Below are positions 1-8,793 of a stretch of DNA of 64,000 nt, piece after piece. Position 1 is the stretch's first letter. Each line of letters opens with the position of its first letter. The notes under the pieces are model-generated. The model was not told where the DNA came from. It saw nothing but the letters and a program-made list of their open reading frames with translations, and searched no databases. The stretch comes from Dyadobacter sp. CY323. GTDB lineage: Bacteria > Bacteroidota > Bacteroidia > Cytophagales > Spirosomataceae. The stretch lies in contig NZ_JAJUXH010000016.1 in NCBI RefSeq assembly GCF_021390245.1, positions 25,527-89,526 of the forward strand, given 5' to 3'. A program made the translations under genes and the position numbers.

Positions 1-2957
1 TCAATGACGATGGCTGGATCGATATTTACGTTTCCCGAGCGGGCGCACAAGATCCGCGGTTGAGGACGAAACTACTTTACGTCAACAATGGCAAAACAGC
101 TGACGGAATTCCCTCATTCACTGAGAAAGCAGCAGAGTATGGTCTGAACGACCCTTCCTATACAACCCAGGCTGTATTTTTCGACTACGACCGCGACGGT
201 GATACAGACTGTTTTTTACTGAACCATTCGGTGCAGCAATATGCGGGTTTCAGTACGCTGCTCGCTACATACCGGGCGCAGCGAAACGATGCATATGGAA
301 ATAAGCTTTTGCGAAACGATGGCGGAAAGTTCACCAATGTCACCGATTCGTCGGGCATTGTTTCGAATATTCTCAGCTTCGGTTTGGGGGTTAATATCAA
401 TGATTTCAACAGCGACGGCTGGCAGGATATTTACATTGCGAATGATTACAATGAAAACGATTACCTTTATTTAAATCTGAAAAACGGCAAATTTAAAGAA
501 GTGATCCGGGAAGCAACCGGACATGTTTCCATGTTTTCAATGGGTACTGATGCCGCCGACATCAACAACGACGGTCTGCCCGACATCATCACGCTGGATA
601 TGCTCCCCGCATCGAATGAACGCATTAAGCTCACTTCGGGCGATGATAATTATGACAAGTATCAGCAGCTTATCCGGGCTGGTTTTCATGATCAGACCAT
701 GCGTAATATGCTGCAATTGAATAATGGAGTAAATCCAAATGGCGTCCCCGTTTTCAGCGAAATCGGGCAGCTGGCGGGTGTTTCCAATACGGACTGGAGT
801 TGGGCGGCATTAATGGCCGATTTCGATAACGATGGCTGGAAGGATATTTTTGTGTCGAACGGTTATGCGAGAGATTATACCAATATGGAATTTCTCAAAT
901 ACTCGACGGACAAGCAGCTCGAAGCTGGACAAAGTGGCAAATCACCAACGCAAATGGAGGTAATCGCCCAAATGCCGCCGATCAACGAACCGGACTATAT
1001 TTTTCAGAATCAGAAAAACCTGACTTTTACCAAAAAAACATCTGAATGGGGTTTTGATAAAGAAAATCAATCCAATGGAGCGGTTTATGCTGATCTGGAC
1101 AACGACGGAGATCTTGATCTTGTCGCGAATAATGTGAATCAAAAAGCATTTATATACCGGAATAACGCGGAAACCAAACTTGCTAACAGATCCCTGCAGG
1201 TGAAGCTGGAATCGCCAAAATATGCGTTTCTGGCCGGGGCTAGAATCGAAGTATACTCGGATTCGCTCTCTCAAACCCAAACGTTCATGCCTGTGAGAGG
1301 CTTTCAGTCTGCACAATGGGATAAGGTTCATTTTGGTTTGGGAAATGATAAAACCATTGATTCCCTGATTATAACCTGGGCGGATGGTAATAAACAAGTC
1401 CTGAAAAATCCACCGCTCGAAAAACTTCTGACATTGAAATATACCGACGCCGGGAAGTATCCGGAATCGCCTGTTACTAAGCCTGCGGCACTCTGGGAGC
1501 AAACTTCACTGGTCGATTTCAAACATGCCGAAGACCTGCGCAACGATTTCCGGATCCAGACTTTGCTGCCCGGTATGCTTTCCATTCAAGGCCCGCATAT
1601 CGAACAAAAAGACCTGAATGGCGATGGTACGGACGATTTTTATGTTGGCGGCGGCAGAGGTCAGGCTGGTTCCTTGTTTTTAAGTTCGGAGGGGACGTTC
1701 AGGAAGTCGCCCCAGCCGGAATTCGTGCAGGATGCCGCATTTGAAGATGCGGATCTGGTATTTTTTGATGCGGATAACGATGGCGATTCGGATTTGCTGG
1801 TAACCAGTGCGGGTTATGAGCTGAATGCAGGCGACCCATTGTTGCTGCCGCGTTTGTATCTGAATGAAAATGGAAACTTCAAAAAAACTGATTTGCCCAA
1901 AGTCGGCGTGAATGCGGCCGCCGTAACGGCCGCCGATGTGGATAAAGATGGCGATCAGGATCTGTTTCTCGGCACGCGCGTCACGCCCGGCCGCTTCCCT
2001 GAAAGTACGGGAGGGATTTTATTGATCAATGACGGAAAAGGAAGGTTTACGGATCAGACAAAAAACATGGCGCCGCAATTGTCGGAAGCTGGAATGGTTA
2101 CCGATGCTTCATTTCAGGATCTGAACAAAGACGGTTATCCCGAGCTGATTTTGACTGCTGACTGGAAGAACATTCAGGTGTATGGCAATGCGAAAGGAAA
2201 ACTGACAAATGCGAGTGAAACCTGGGGTACTGCTAATTCAAATGGCTGCTGGAATATACTGCACCCGGCCGACCTGGATCAGGACGGCGATATTGATTTT
2301 GTAGTCGGAAATATGGGAACAAACTGGCAATGGAACCTTACTTCTCCTGAGGGATTGTCGCTCTATGCGTCTGATTTTGATAAGCTGGAACGGCTAGTGC
2401 CGGTAGTAAGTGTGATTGAAAAGGGAAAAGAATATCCCTACGCCAGTCGCGACGAGCTGCTCGACCAGATCCCGTCCCTGAAAAAGAAATACACCAATTA
2501 CGTGGACTACTCCAAAGCCTCACTGCAAGAAATGCTTCCGGGCGAAAAACTGAAAAATGCTTTAAAATTGGGAGCACGGGAGTTCAGGAATGGCATTCTG
2601 GAAAATAAGTCGGGTAAGCTGGTATTTCGTCCGCTGCCGGTGGAGGCGCAATTCGCGCCCGTACATGCGATTTCCATTACCGATATGAATGCAGATGGAA
2701 AGTCCGACATCGTTATCGGCGGCAATGTGAAGCAAACACGGGTTCGGATCGGGAAAAATGACGCCAGTCTGGTACAGGTGTTTTTGAATGCCGGCGGGTT
2801 GAATTTCAGATATTTACCTCAATCCAAAAGCGGCTTTTATGTAAATGGCGATGTGCGGGACCTGGCCGTCATCAACGCTAAAAATGCAGTGTATCTGCTT
2901 GGTGCGGTGAATAATTCGGCGGTGATCAGTTATAAACTGCGAGCGGCCAAAAATTGA
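1..2957 (+). CDS. FG-GAP/VCBS repeat protein with ASPIC/UnbV domain (CRTAC1-like), 5' partial
   Basis: The gene enters from outside the window; the frame is open from base 3 (N-D-D-G-W-I-D), giving 984 visible residues, so the TTG at 60 is not a real start. Repeated Asp-rich loops (NDFNSDGWQDIY, DINNDGLPDI, DLDNDGDLDL, DADNDGDSDL, DVDKDGDQDL) are calcium-binding FG-GAP/VCBS repeats expected to build a beta-propeller. Around residues 395-460 a stretch with ARIEVYSDS and VHFGLGNDKTIDSLIITW matches the ASPIC/UnbV module of CRTAC1-like proteins. Such proteins in Bacteroidota are usually exported and often lie near SusC/SusD glycan loci; none is visible here. The ligand cannot be told. The gene is followed by a strong hairpin terminator at 3011-3045. 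Confidence 0.88.
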   Translation, partial: NDDGWIDIYVSRAGAQDPRLRTKLLYVNNGKTADGIPSFTEKAAEYGLNDPSYTTQAVFFDYDRDGDTDCFLLNHSVQQYAGFSTLLATYRAQRNDAYGNKLLRNDGGKFTNVTDSSGIVSNILSFGLGVNINDFNSDGWQDIYIANDYNENDYLYLNLKNGKFKEVIREATGHVSMFSMGTDAADINNDGLPDIITLDMLPASNERIKLTSGDDNYDKYQQLIRAGFHDQTMRNMLQLNNGVNPNGVPVFSEIGQLAGVSNTDWSWAALMADFDNDGWKDIFVSNGYARDYTNMEFLKYSTDKQLEAGQSGKSPTQMEVIAQMPPINEPDYIFQNQKNLTFTKKTSEWGFDKENQSNGAVYADLDNDGDLDLVANNVNQKAFIYRNNAETKLANRSLQVKLESPKYAFLAGARIEVYSDSLSQTQTFMPVRGFQSAQWDKVHFGLGNDKTIDSLIITWADGNKQVLKNPPLEKLLTLKYTDAGKYPESPVTKPAALWEQTSLVDFKHAEDLRNDFRIQTLLPGMLSIQGPHIEQKDLNGDGTDDFYVGGGRGQAGSLFLSSEGTFRKSPQPEFVQDAAFEDADLVFFDADNDGDSDLLVTSAGYELNAGDPLLLPRLYLNENGNFKKTDLPKVGVNAAAVTAADVDKDGDQDLFLGTRVTPGRFPESTGGILLINDGKGRFTDQTKNMAPQLSEAGMVTDASFQDLNKDGYPELILTADWKNIQVYGNAKGKLTNASETWGTANSNGCWNILHPADLDQDGDIDFVVGNMGTNWQWNLTSPEGLSLYASDFDKLERLVPVVSVIEKGKEYPYASRDELLDQIPSLKKKYTNYVDYSKASLQEMLPGEKLKNALKLGAREFRNGILENKSGKLVFRPLPVEAQFAPVHAISITDMNADGKSDIVIGGNVKQTRVRIGKNDASLVQVFLNAGGLNFRYLPQSKSGFYVNGDVRDLAVINAKNAVYLLGAVNNSAVISYKLRAAKN

Positions 2958-3010
2958 TTTTCCGGCGTGTCAGTATTTCAGAAATCAAAAAGTAACATCG
3001 TCAAGCCGCC

Positions 3011-3047
3011 AATCGGGAAAATTAAGGGGTTTAATTTTCCCGATTTT
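3011..3047 (+). terminator. Rho-independent-type terminator after the FG-GAP gene
   Basis: A perfect 15-bp inverted repeat (AATCGGGAAAATTAA at 3011-3025 and its complement at 3031-3045) encloses a 5-nt loop GGGGT and runs into TTTT. It separates the FG-GAP gene from the barrel gene downstream. Confidence 0.75.
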
Positions 3048-3101
3048 ATAGTGAAATAGGTAGTTTTGAAATCAACTGTGTTCTTCTTGCTTCCAAAATC
3101 C

Positions 3102-3827
3102 ATGCGGATACTTGTCTTATTTTTCCTCACCTGGTACCTTGCATCCCCCGGCTTACATGCGCAATCGACCCAGGCCGAGTGGAAAAAAGGCAGAGATCAG
3201 CCGTCACATAAACCGGTGCCGAAAGAACAGGAAGCAGCGAAATCTGCGTTGCCCAAATGGACTTTTGGAATAAACGGAGGATATGGATACCGGTTGTTCC
3301 GGGCTGGGAATGTAACAACCGCTGCCAATGAAAAATACATTAAAAGTTTAAAGTCCGGCATTGTTTATGGCGGCCATTTAAGCTACTACCCATGGACCAG
3401 ATTCGGTTTCGGGCTTCGGTATGAAAAGTATCAAAGCCAGGCTGAGACCGAGGGAGAAATCAGCGAAGATGTAAATATCCAGCATTTGAGCGGACTGTTC
3501 ACGTACCGGTCCATGTTAAAAAACCACAAAACGGCCGTACTCACATCGTTATTGCTTGGTTATCAGCCTTATCAAAACAAAACCAAAGTGGGAGAGGAGC
3601 AGCTGGATTTCAGCGGCAACACCATGGGCTGGGGGGTAAGTGTGGGATTGGAGCATAGGTTGGGTGAAAAATTCAGTCTCAACCTGACCGGCACCGCAAT
3701 GATGGGCGCCATTTATAAACTAAAAAGAAAAACAGATCTCAACACCGCCACATTGCATTTGTCCAAAGACGACAGCGTGGATCTCTCCCGTTTTTCAGTC
3801 ACATTAGGATTTGGTTTTTTAAAATGA
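3102..3827 (+). CDS. Outer-membrane beta-barrel family protein
   Basis: The 241-residue product starts with a signal peptide (MRILVLFFLTWYLASPGLHA, then Q) and then alternating aromatic/hydrophobic strands such as FGINGGYGYRLF, FGFGLRYEKYQ and GWGVSVGLEHRLG, ending in a strand VTLGFGFLK. This is typical of small 8-stranded Bacteroidota outer-membrane barrels (porin/OmpW/OmpA-barrel-like). I chose the ATG at 3102 over an in-frame TTG at 3066 because it directly opens the signal peptide. There is no OmpA peptidoglycan-binding domain. It stands between a terminator and an unrelated DUF6157 gene, so context gives no job. A specific substrate or partner cannot be named. Confidence 0.65.
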   Translation: MRILVLFFLTWYLASPGLHAQSTQAEWKKGRDQPSHKPVPKEQEAAKSALPKWTFGINGGYGYRLFRAGNVTTAANEKYIKSLKSGIVYGGHLSYYPWTRFGFGLRYEKYQSQAETEGEISEDVNIQHLSGLFTYRSMLKNHKTAVLTSLLLGYQPYQNKTKVGEEQLDFSGNTMGWGVSVGLEHRLGEKFSLNLTGTAMMGAIYKLKRKTDLNTATLHLSKDDSVDLSRFSVTLGFGFLK

Positions 3828-3873
3828 TTTGTTAGAATTGTGACCAGACTTAAGACACGAAATCAACTTCATC

Positions 3874-4299
3874 ATGGCAGAAAGCAAAACGCATACAACT
3901 AATTACTTCGATACATTCATAGAGACTGCGGAAGATAGCCCGGTTTCCAAAGCCGAAATGCCACCACAAAAAGGAGACGATAAGACGGTAGCGGGACTGC
4001 AGTTCGATATGATTTATGAGAATCCCTATAAATACACGTCGGACGACGTCATTTTCGGCGTTTATGCTTCAAAAAACAAGATCAGCCGGAGCGACATGGA
4101 GGAGGAAAGGGAAAAGTTTTTTTCAAAAGGCCAGGCCTGTATGCGTGCCTCTCCTTTGAGTAAACGCTATGGCTGGGGAGTACATAGTAACCAGGATGGC
4201 AAAATCGCCATTTATGCCGTTGAATCGCAGGAATATAATCAATTCACTGCCGACGAAAAGTTAAAACACACCCGCGCCATGCGTTCGAAACGAGTTTGA
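3874..4299 (+). CDS. DUF6157 family protein
   Basis: This 141-residue soluble protein has no signal peptide or membrane segment. The N-terminal HTTNYFDTFIETAEDSP and the middle VAGLQFDMIYENPYKYTSDDVIFGVYA resemble the conserved core of DUF6157, a small uncharacterised bacterial family. The C-terminal part contains RYGWGVHSNQDGKIAIYAVES and a basic tail. Length fits the family. It starts with ATG 46 bp after the barrel gene. Function is unknown; the family name is from recall of its conserved N-terminus, not from a search. Confidence 0.7.
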   Translation: MAESKTHTTNYFDTFIETAEDSPVSKAEMPPQKGDDKTVAGLQFDMIYENPYKYTSDDVIFGVYASKNKISRSDMEEEREKFFSKGQACMRASPLSKRYGWGVHSNQDGKIAIYAVESQEYNQFTADEKLKHTRAMRSKRV

Positions 4300-4355
4300 A
4301 TGCAAGTAATATTTTATAAATAAGTAGGGGAAAAGTTGGACAAAGCAGTCTTGTT

Positions 4356-4387
4356 TTTGTGATTGGTTGTGTGAGGTAGTATCTTCC
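4356..4387 (+). promoter_or_regulatory. Candidate Bacteroidota-type promoter for the ThuA gene
   Basis: TTTG at 4356-4359 is followed after 20 bp by TATCTTCC at 4380-4387, two mismatches from the Bacteroidota -7 box TAnnTTTG. It lies 30 bp before the ThuA start codon. The match is weak and judged by eye. Confidence 0.3.
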
Positions 4388-4416
4388 TAGCCCAAAACCA
4401 CCTAAATCCCTTACGA

Positions 4417-5295
4417 ATGAAAATAAAGCATTTTGCAATTTGCTTTCTGGCTGTTCTTGCAACCGGATTAACCTCGCTGCCTGGTTTTTCACAATCTCAA
4501 AAAAGTAAAAATAAAAAGCCGCTGGTTGTTTTTGTGACCGGCGACCATGAGTATAGCGGAGAAGAAACATTGCCTCTCGTTGCCGCCGAACTCGAAAAGA
4601 ATTACGGAATGAGAACCATTTTTCTCAAAGCCTCTCCCGACCACAACAGCGAAAAAAATATTCCCGGCCTCGAAGCATTAAAGGATGCTGATCTCGCCGT
4701 TTTCTACCTTCGCTGGCGGCAGTTACCCAAAGATCAGCTTGCTCATATCGACGCGTACCTCAAAACCGGCAAACCGGTAATGGGCTTTCGCACCACGACA
4801 CACGCATTTAACTTCCCAAAAGGAGATGAAAGTGAAAAATGGAATGCCTTCGGAGAATTTGCACTGAACTCACCTCCGGGCTGGGGCGGGGCCGCGAAGC
4901 ATACCCATTATGGACATAATAGTAGTACCGACGTCACGGTGATTCCCGAGCAGGCAAAAAACCCAATTCTGACGGGCGTGACCGGCCCTTTCCACGTACG
5001 TTCCTGGTTGTACCGCGTGCTGCCCGACTATCCCACCAAAGGTTCTACCTGGCTTTTGATGGGAAAGTCAGTGAATCCTGATAAAGAAGCAATCGAAAAT
5101 CCGGTCGCCTGGACAGGTACCAATTCGTTTGGAGGGAAAGTTTTCATGACCACGCTGGGCCATCCCGAGGATTTTAGAGTAGAACCGTTTCAAAGATTGG
5201 TTATCAATGCAATTCACTGGGAACTTGGCCTTAAAATCCCAAAGGCGTGGAAAGGCAAAATGGATATCCAGGTGCCATACAGAGAGGCTAAATAA
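4417..5295 (+). CDS. ThuA-domain protein, secreted
   Basis: The 292-residue product begins with a signal peptide (about residues 1-25, ending GFSQ) and continues as a ThuA-like/class I glutamine amidotransferase-like alpha/beta fold: KPLVVFVTGDHEYSGEETLP near residue 33, then DLAVFYLRWRQLP, and the glycine/His-rich WGGAAKHTHYGHNSSTDVTV, with NPILTGVTGPF and GGKVFMTTLGHPEDF toward the end. ThuA was named for trehalose utilisation; its biochemical activity is poorly defined. The gene sits 40 bp before a giant propeller-cytochrome gene, a pairing commonly seen for ThuA proteins, so the two are probably cotranscribed and act together on a sugar in the periplasm. The role is inference. Confidence 0.85.
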   Translation: MKIKHFAICFLAVLATGLTSLPGFSQSQKSKNKKPLVVFVTGDHEYSGEETLPLVAAELEKNYGMRTIFLKASPDHNSEKNIPGLEALKDADLAVFYLRWRQLPKDQLAHIDAYLKTGKPVMGFRTTTHAFNFPKGDESEKWNAFGEFALNSPPGWGGAAKHTHYGHNSSTDVTVIPEQAKNPILTGVTGPFHVRSWLYRVLPDYPTKGSTWLLMGKSVNPDKEAIENPVAWTGTNSFGGKVFMTTLGHPEDFRVEPFQRLVINAIHWELGLKIPKAWKGKMDIQVPYREAK

Positions 5296-5335
5296 GTCCC
5301 GCATACTTCCTAAATCCAAACAATTGTATAAGAAA

Positions 5336-8300
5336 ATGTCTAAACCCAGGAAAATCAGCGTCCAGATCTCAGTCATCGTATTTGGACTTGCCATCATTGC
5401 ATTCAGTGCTTTCAAATTCAACCAGGCACCTGCCATTGCGGTTAACAAAGGTTCTCACATCGTTTTAATAGGCAACAACCTAGGTTCCAGAATGATGAAC
5501 TACGACAACTTCGAAACGGAGCTGCACGTGCGTTATCCTGAAAACAATCTGTACATCCGTAATATGTGCGACGGCGGGGACACTCCCGGATTTCGGCCGC
5601 ATGCGAGCAGAAACTCACCCTGGGCATTTCCGGGGGCTGAGAAGTTCCAGACCGAACTAGCTAATCCTTCGCAAAGTGAAGGTCATTTTGAAACACCTGA
5701 CCAATGGCTGACCCGCCTGAAAACGGATGTGATCATCGGTTTTTTTGGGTATAACGAGTCATTTGAAGGAAAAGAAGGGCTGGCCAATTACAAAGCCGAG
5801 CTGGATGCATTCATAAAATATACATTAAGCCAAAAATACAATGGTACTGCATCGCCGCAGCTCGCCATTGTTTCCCCCATCGCATTCGAAGACCTTTCTT
5901 CACAATTTGATTTGCCAGATGGAAAGAAGGAAAATGAAAATCTCGCGCTTTATACCAAGGCAATGAAAGAGGTTGTAGGTCAAAATAAAGGAGTTTTGTT
6001 CGTCGATGCATTCACGCCTTCGCAAAAATGGTATGCAGAAAGCAAAGCGGCATTGACGATCGACGGTTCGCAGCTGAACGACGAAGGTTATAAAAAACTG
6101 GGCGTATTGCTGGTGGATCAGATCTTTGGAAAATCGTCATTAAAAGCCGAGGCAAACAGAAAGCTGGTCCACGACGCAGTTATGGAGAAAAACTGGATGT
6201 GGCACAATGACTTCAAAATTCCAAACGGAGTGCACGTGTATGGTCGTCGCTACAATCCGTTTGGCCAGGACAATTACCCTGCGGAAATCGAGAAAATCCG
6301 TGAGATGACCGATATACGCGACAAAGCGGTGTGGCTTGCGGCCTCGAAAGGTGAAAAAATGGATGTGGCAGCGGCAGACAAAAACACAAAACCACTACCG
6401 GAAGTTAAGACAAACTACAACCCTGAGAAAAACGGAAGCCTCGAATATCTGTACGGACAGGATGCATTGAAAAAACTGAAAGTTCCCGACGGATATAAGA
6501 TTGAGCTGTTTGCGTCGGAAGAAGAATTCCCCGATCTGGCAAAACCAATGCAAATGTCATTTGACAATAAAGGCCGGTTGTGGATAGCGACCATGCCAAG
6601 TTACCCGCATTACAAGCCGGGTGATACCAAACCGAATGACAAAATCATTATTCTCGAAGATACCAACAACGACGGCAAGGCGGACAAACAAACCGTTTTT
6701 GCGGATGGTCTGCATTTACCATTGGGATTTGAGATCGCGCCGGAAGGTGTCTACGTCTCGCAGGGAACGAACCTGAAAATTTTTACCGATACAAATGGGG
6801 ATGATAAAGCCGACAAAAGTGAAATTCTGCTGAGCGGCTTTGATGATCACGATACCCATCATAACAGCCATGCATTCACGGTCGATCCGTCTGGTGCCAT
6901 TTACTCCGGTGAAGGCGTTTTTCTGCATACCAATGTTGAAACTTCTTACGGGCCGGTGCGCGCCACAAATGGCGGATTTTACCGCTACACTCCGCAGCGC
7001 AAAAAACTGGAACGTACTGCGCAGCTTTCAATTCCAAACCCATGGGGAATCGCATTTGACGACTGGGGGCAACCCTTCTTTGCCGAAACATCGAGCCCGG
7101 ATGTGCGCTGGATGCTTCCGGGCAGTGTTTTGCCGAGGTATGGGGAAGCTACGCATAAATCGGAACAGCTGATCGAGGAAAAACATCGGGTAAGACCGAC
7201 ATCAGGTTTGGAATTCGTGTCGAGCCGCCATTTTCCGGATGAATTACAAGGCGATTTTCTGATCAATAACACCATTGGGTTTCTGGGTACCAAAGAACAT
7301 ACCCTGAAAGATGATGGCACAGGTTACAAAAGTCAGCACCGCCAGGATCTGGTGGTGAGCGAAGACCGCAACTTCCGTCCGGTGGATATGGAGTTTGCGC
7401 CGGACGGTTCCCTCTATGTGATCGACTGGCACAACATCCTGATCGGGCACATGCAGCACAATGCACGTGACCCGTTGCGTGACCATTCGCACGGCCGCGT
7501 TTATCGTATAACGTACCCTTCCAGGCCCCTGGTAACACCGGCAAAAGTAGCAGGCGCGAGTGTAGAAGAACTTCTAGGTAATTTGAAGTTGCCTGAATAC
7601 AGAACCCGTTACAGAACGCGGCGTGAGCTGAGAGGCCGGAATGCCTCGGAGGTTTTGCCGAAACTCACTGCCTGGGTAGCAAGTCTCGACAAGAATGATC
7701 CACGGTACGAGCATCATGTGTTAGAAGGATTGTGGGTAAGCTGGGGATTAAATAAAGTGGATCAAAAGCTGCTCAAACAAATGCTGAAAGCCAAAGACTT
7801 CCACGCCCGCGCGGCTGCGGTAGAGGTTTTACGCTACACGGGACATCAGGTGCCCGACCAGGCCGAGCTGCTTACCCAGGCAGTACGCGATGAAAATGGC
7901 CGCGTACGTCTTGTCGCTATTGTGGCCGCATCCTGGATCGGGAAAGAAAAAGGGTTGCCGGTTTTGGCGGAAGCTAAAAAGATGCCGCTGGATAGCTGGA
8001 TGATCCACGCATACGATGCTGCGGAAGCGCATTTGAAAGGAGAGAATGTGAAGAAAGAAAAAGTGGAGGTTGCCAAAACAAACCTGAAAGGCACCGAACT
8101 TGCACTCTATAATACAGGTAAGGAAATCTATGCCAAAGAAGGGTATTGTTCAACCTGTCACCAGCCTGACGGGAAGGGCCTTGCGGCTTCCGGATTCCCG
8201 CCGCTTACTTCAAGCAAATGGGTACTGGGAAGTGATGATAGGCTTATTAAGTTAACATTAAAAGGATTGCTCGGCCCGATCGAAGTGAATGGACAGAAGT

Positions 8301-8512
8301 ATCCGGGCCAGGTGCCGATGACCCCGTTTGGTGGTTTGTTGAAAGATGAAGAAGTAGCAGCAGTGCTGACTTATGTACGGAATTCGTTTGGAAACAAGGG
8401 AACGGTCATTACACCCGAAAAAGTGAAGCAGGTGCGCGCAGCAACCGAAAGTAAAAAGGACTTTTATTCGCCCGATCAGCTTTTAAAAGAACATCCAATG
8501 GAGAAAATGTAG
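5336..8512 (+). CDS. SGNH-like / PVC-type propeller / HEAT / cytochrome c fusion protein
   Basis: This 1058-residue exported protein has an N-terminal hydrophobic signal or anchor (residues 8-27), then an SGNH-hydrolase-like region (about 38-270). A beta-propeller like those of membrane-bound dehydrogenases and sorbosone dehydrogenases follows (about 383-730; PDGYKIELFAS, two EF-like loops DTNNDGKADK and DTNGDDKADK), then HEAT-like helices, and a C-terminal cytochrome c with CSTCH (Cys938, Cys941, His942) and a candidate Met ligand in PMTPFG. The SGNH motifs are degenerate: GNN (46-48) replaces GDS and DGSQLN (243-248) replaces the DxxH block, so hydrolase activity is doubtful. I chose ATG 5336 because an upstream in-frame start (5207) lies inside the ThuA gene and precedes the signal. 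Probably passes electrons from sugar oxidation to a periplasmic acceptor; the substrate is unknown. Confidence 0.88.
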   Translation: MSKPRKISVQISVIVFGLAIIAFSAFKFNQAPAIAVNKGSHIVLIGNNLGSRMMNYDNFETELHVRYPENNLYIRNMCDGGDTPGFRPHASRNSPWAFPGAEKFQTELANPSQSEGHFETPDQWLTRLKTDVIIGFFGYNESFEGKEGLANYKAELDAFIKYTLSQKYNGTASPQLAIVSPIAFEDLSSQFDLPDGKKENENLALYTKAMKEVVGQNKGVLFVDAFTPSQKWYAESKAALTIDGSQLNDEGYKKLGVLLVDQIFGKSSLKAEANRKLVHDAVMEKNWMWHNDFKIPNGVHVYGRRYNPFGQDNYPAEIEKIREMTDIRDKAVWLAASKGEKMDVAAADKNTKPLPEVKTNYNPEKNGSLEYLYGQDALKKLKVPDGYKIELFASEEEFPDLAKPMQMSFDNKGRLWIATMPSYPHYKPGDTKPNDKIIILEDTNNDGKADKQTVFADGLHLPLGFEIAPEGVYVSQGTNLKIFTDTNGDDKADKSEILLSGFDDHDTHHNSHAFTVDPSGAIYSGEGVFLHTNVETSYGPVRATNGGFYRYTPQRKKLERTAQLSIPNPWGIAFDDWGQPFFAETSSPDVRWMLPGSVLPRYGEATHKSEQLIEEKHRVRPTSGLEFVSSRHFPDELQGDFLINNTIGFLGTKEHTLKDDGTGYKSQHRQDLVVSEDRNFRPVDMEFAPDGSLYVIDWHNILIGHMQHNARDPLRDHSHGRVYRITYPSRPLVTPAKVAGASVEELLGNLKLPEYRTRYRTRRELRGRNASEVLPKLTAWVASLDKNDPRYEHHVLEGLWVSWGLNKVDQKLLKQMLKAKDFHARAAAVEVLRYTGHQVPDQAELLTQAVRDENGRVRLVAIVAASWIGKEKGLPVLAEAKKMPLDSWMIHAYDAAEAHLKGENVKKEKVEVAKTNLKGTELALYNTGKEIYAKEGYCSTCHQPDGKGLAASGFPPLTSSKWVLGSDDRLIKLTLKGLLGPIEVNGQKYPGQVPMTPFGGLLKDEEVAAVLTYVRNSFGNKGTVITPEKVKQVRAATESKKDFYSPDQLLKEHPMEKM

Positions 8513-8540
8513 TTATATTAAGTTTTTCTTGTAGTAAATC

Positions 8541-8587
8541 AAGGACTTTGTATCTGGCACTTATTCGTCTGGTATAAAGTCCTTTTT
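8541..8587 (+). terminator. Terminator after the propeller-cytochrome gene
   Basis: AAGGACTTTGTATC (8541-8554) pairs with GGTATAAAGTCCTT (8571-8584) with two G-U wobbles, around a 16-nt loop, and is followed by a short T run. It lies 28 bp after the stop codon. Confidence 0.65.
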
Positions 8588-8649
8588 GCTTTGTATTTTT
8601 TCATGTGGTTATATCGTGACATAAAAAAATATTTACTGTTTCATTAACT

Positions 8650-8708
8650 ACTTTGTAATATATTTATAGAATAATTTTAATTTCGAGATAAAATAAATAT
8701 TACAAAGT
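8650..8708. promoter_or_regulatory. 12-bp inverted repeat upstream of the GH42-like gene
   Basis: ACTTTGTAATAT at 8650-8661 is repeated exactly as its reverse complement at 8697-8708, with a 35-bp AT-rich spacer. The arms extend by three more bases if two bases bulge out. It is 86 bp upstream of the start codon of the secreted glycosidase-like protein and could be an operator or a 5' leader hairpin. The surrounding DNA is AT-rich, which raises the chance of accidental dyads, but 12 exact bp with G/C inside is notable. Confidence 0.4.
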
Positions 8709-8793
8709 TGCAAGCATTTCCATCCCGCGTAAGAAAAACCCTCTTCTTCTCATCGGCATCATGCCATTTTTCGTCAATGGTCAATTGTGATTT

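Noticed and set aside
942..1502. A 186-residue minus-strand ORF inside the FG-GAP gene.
   Set aside because: Shadow of the Asp-rich repeats; no start context, domain or partner.
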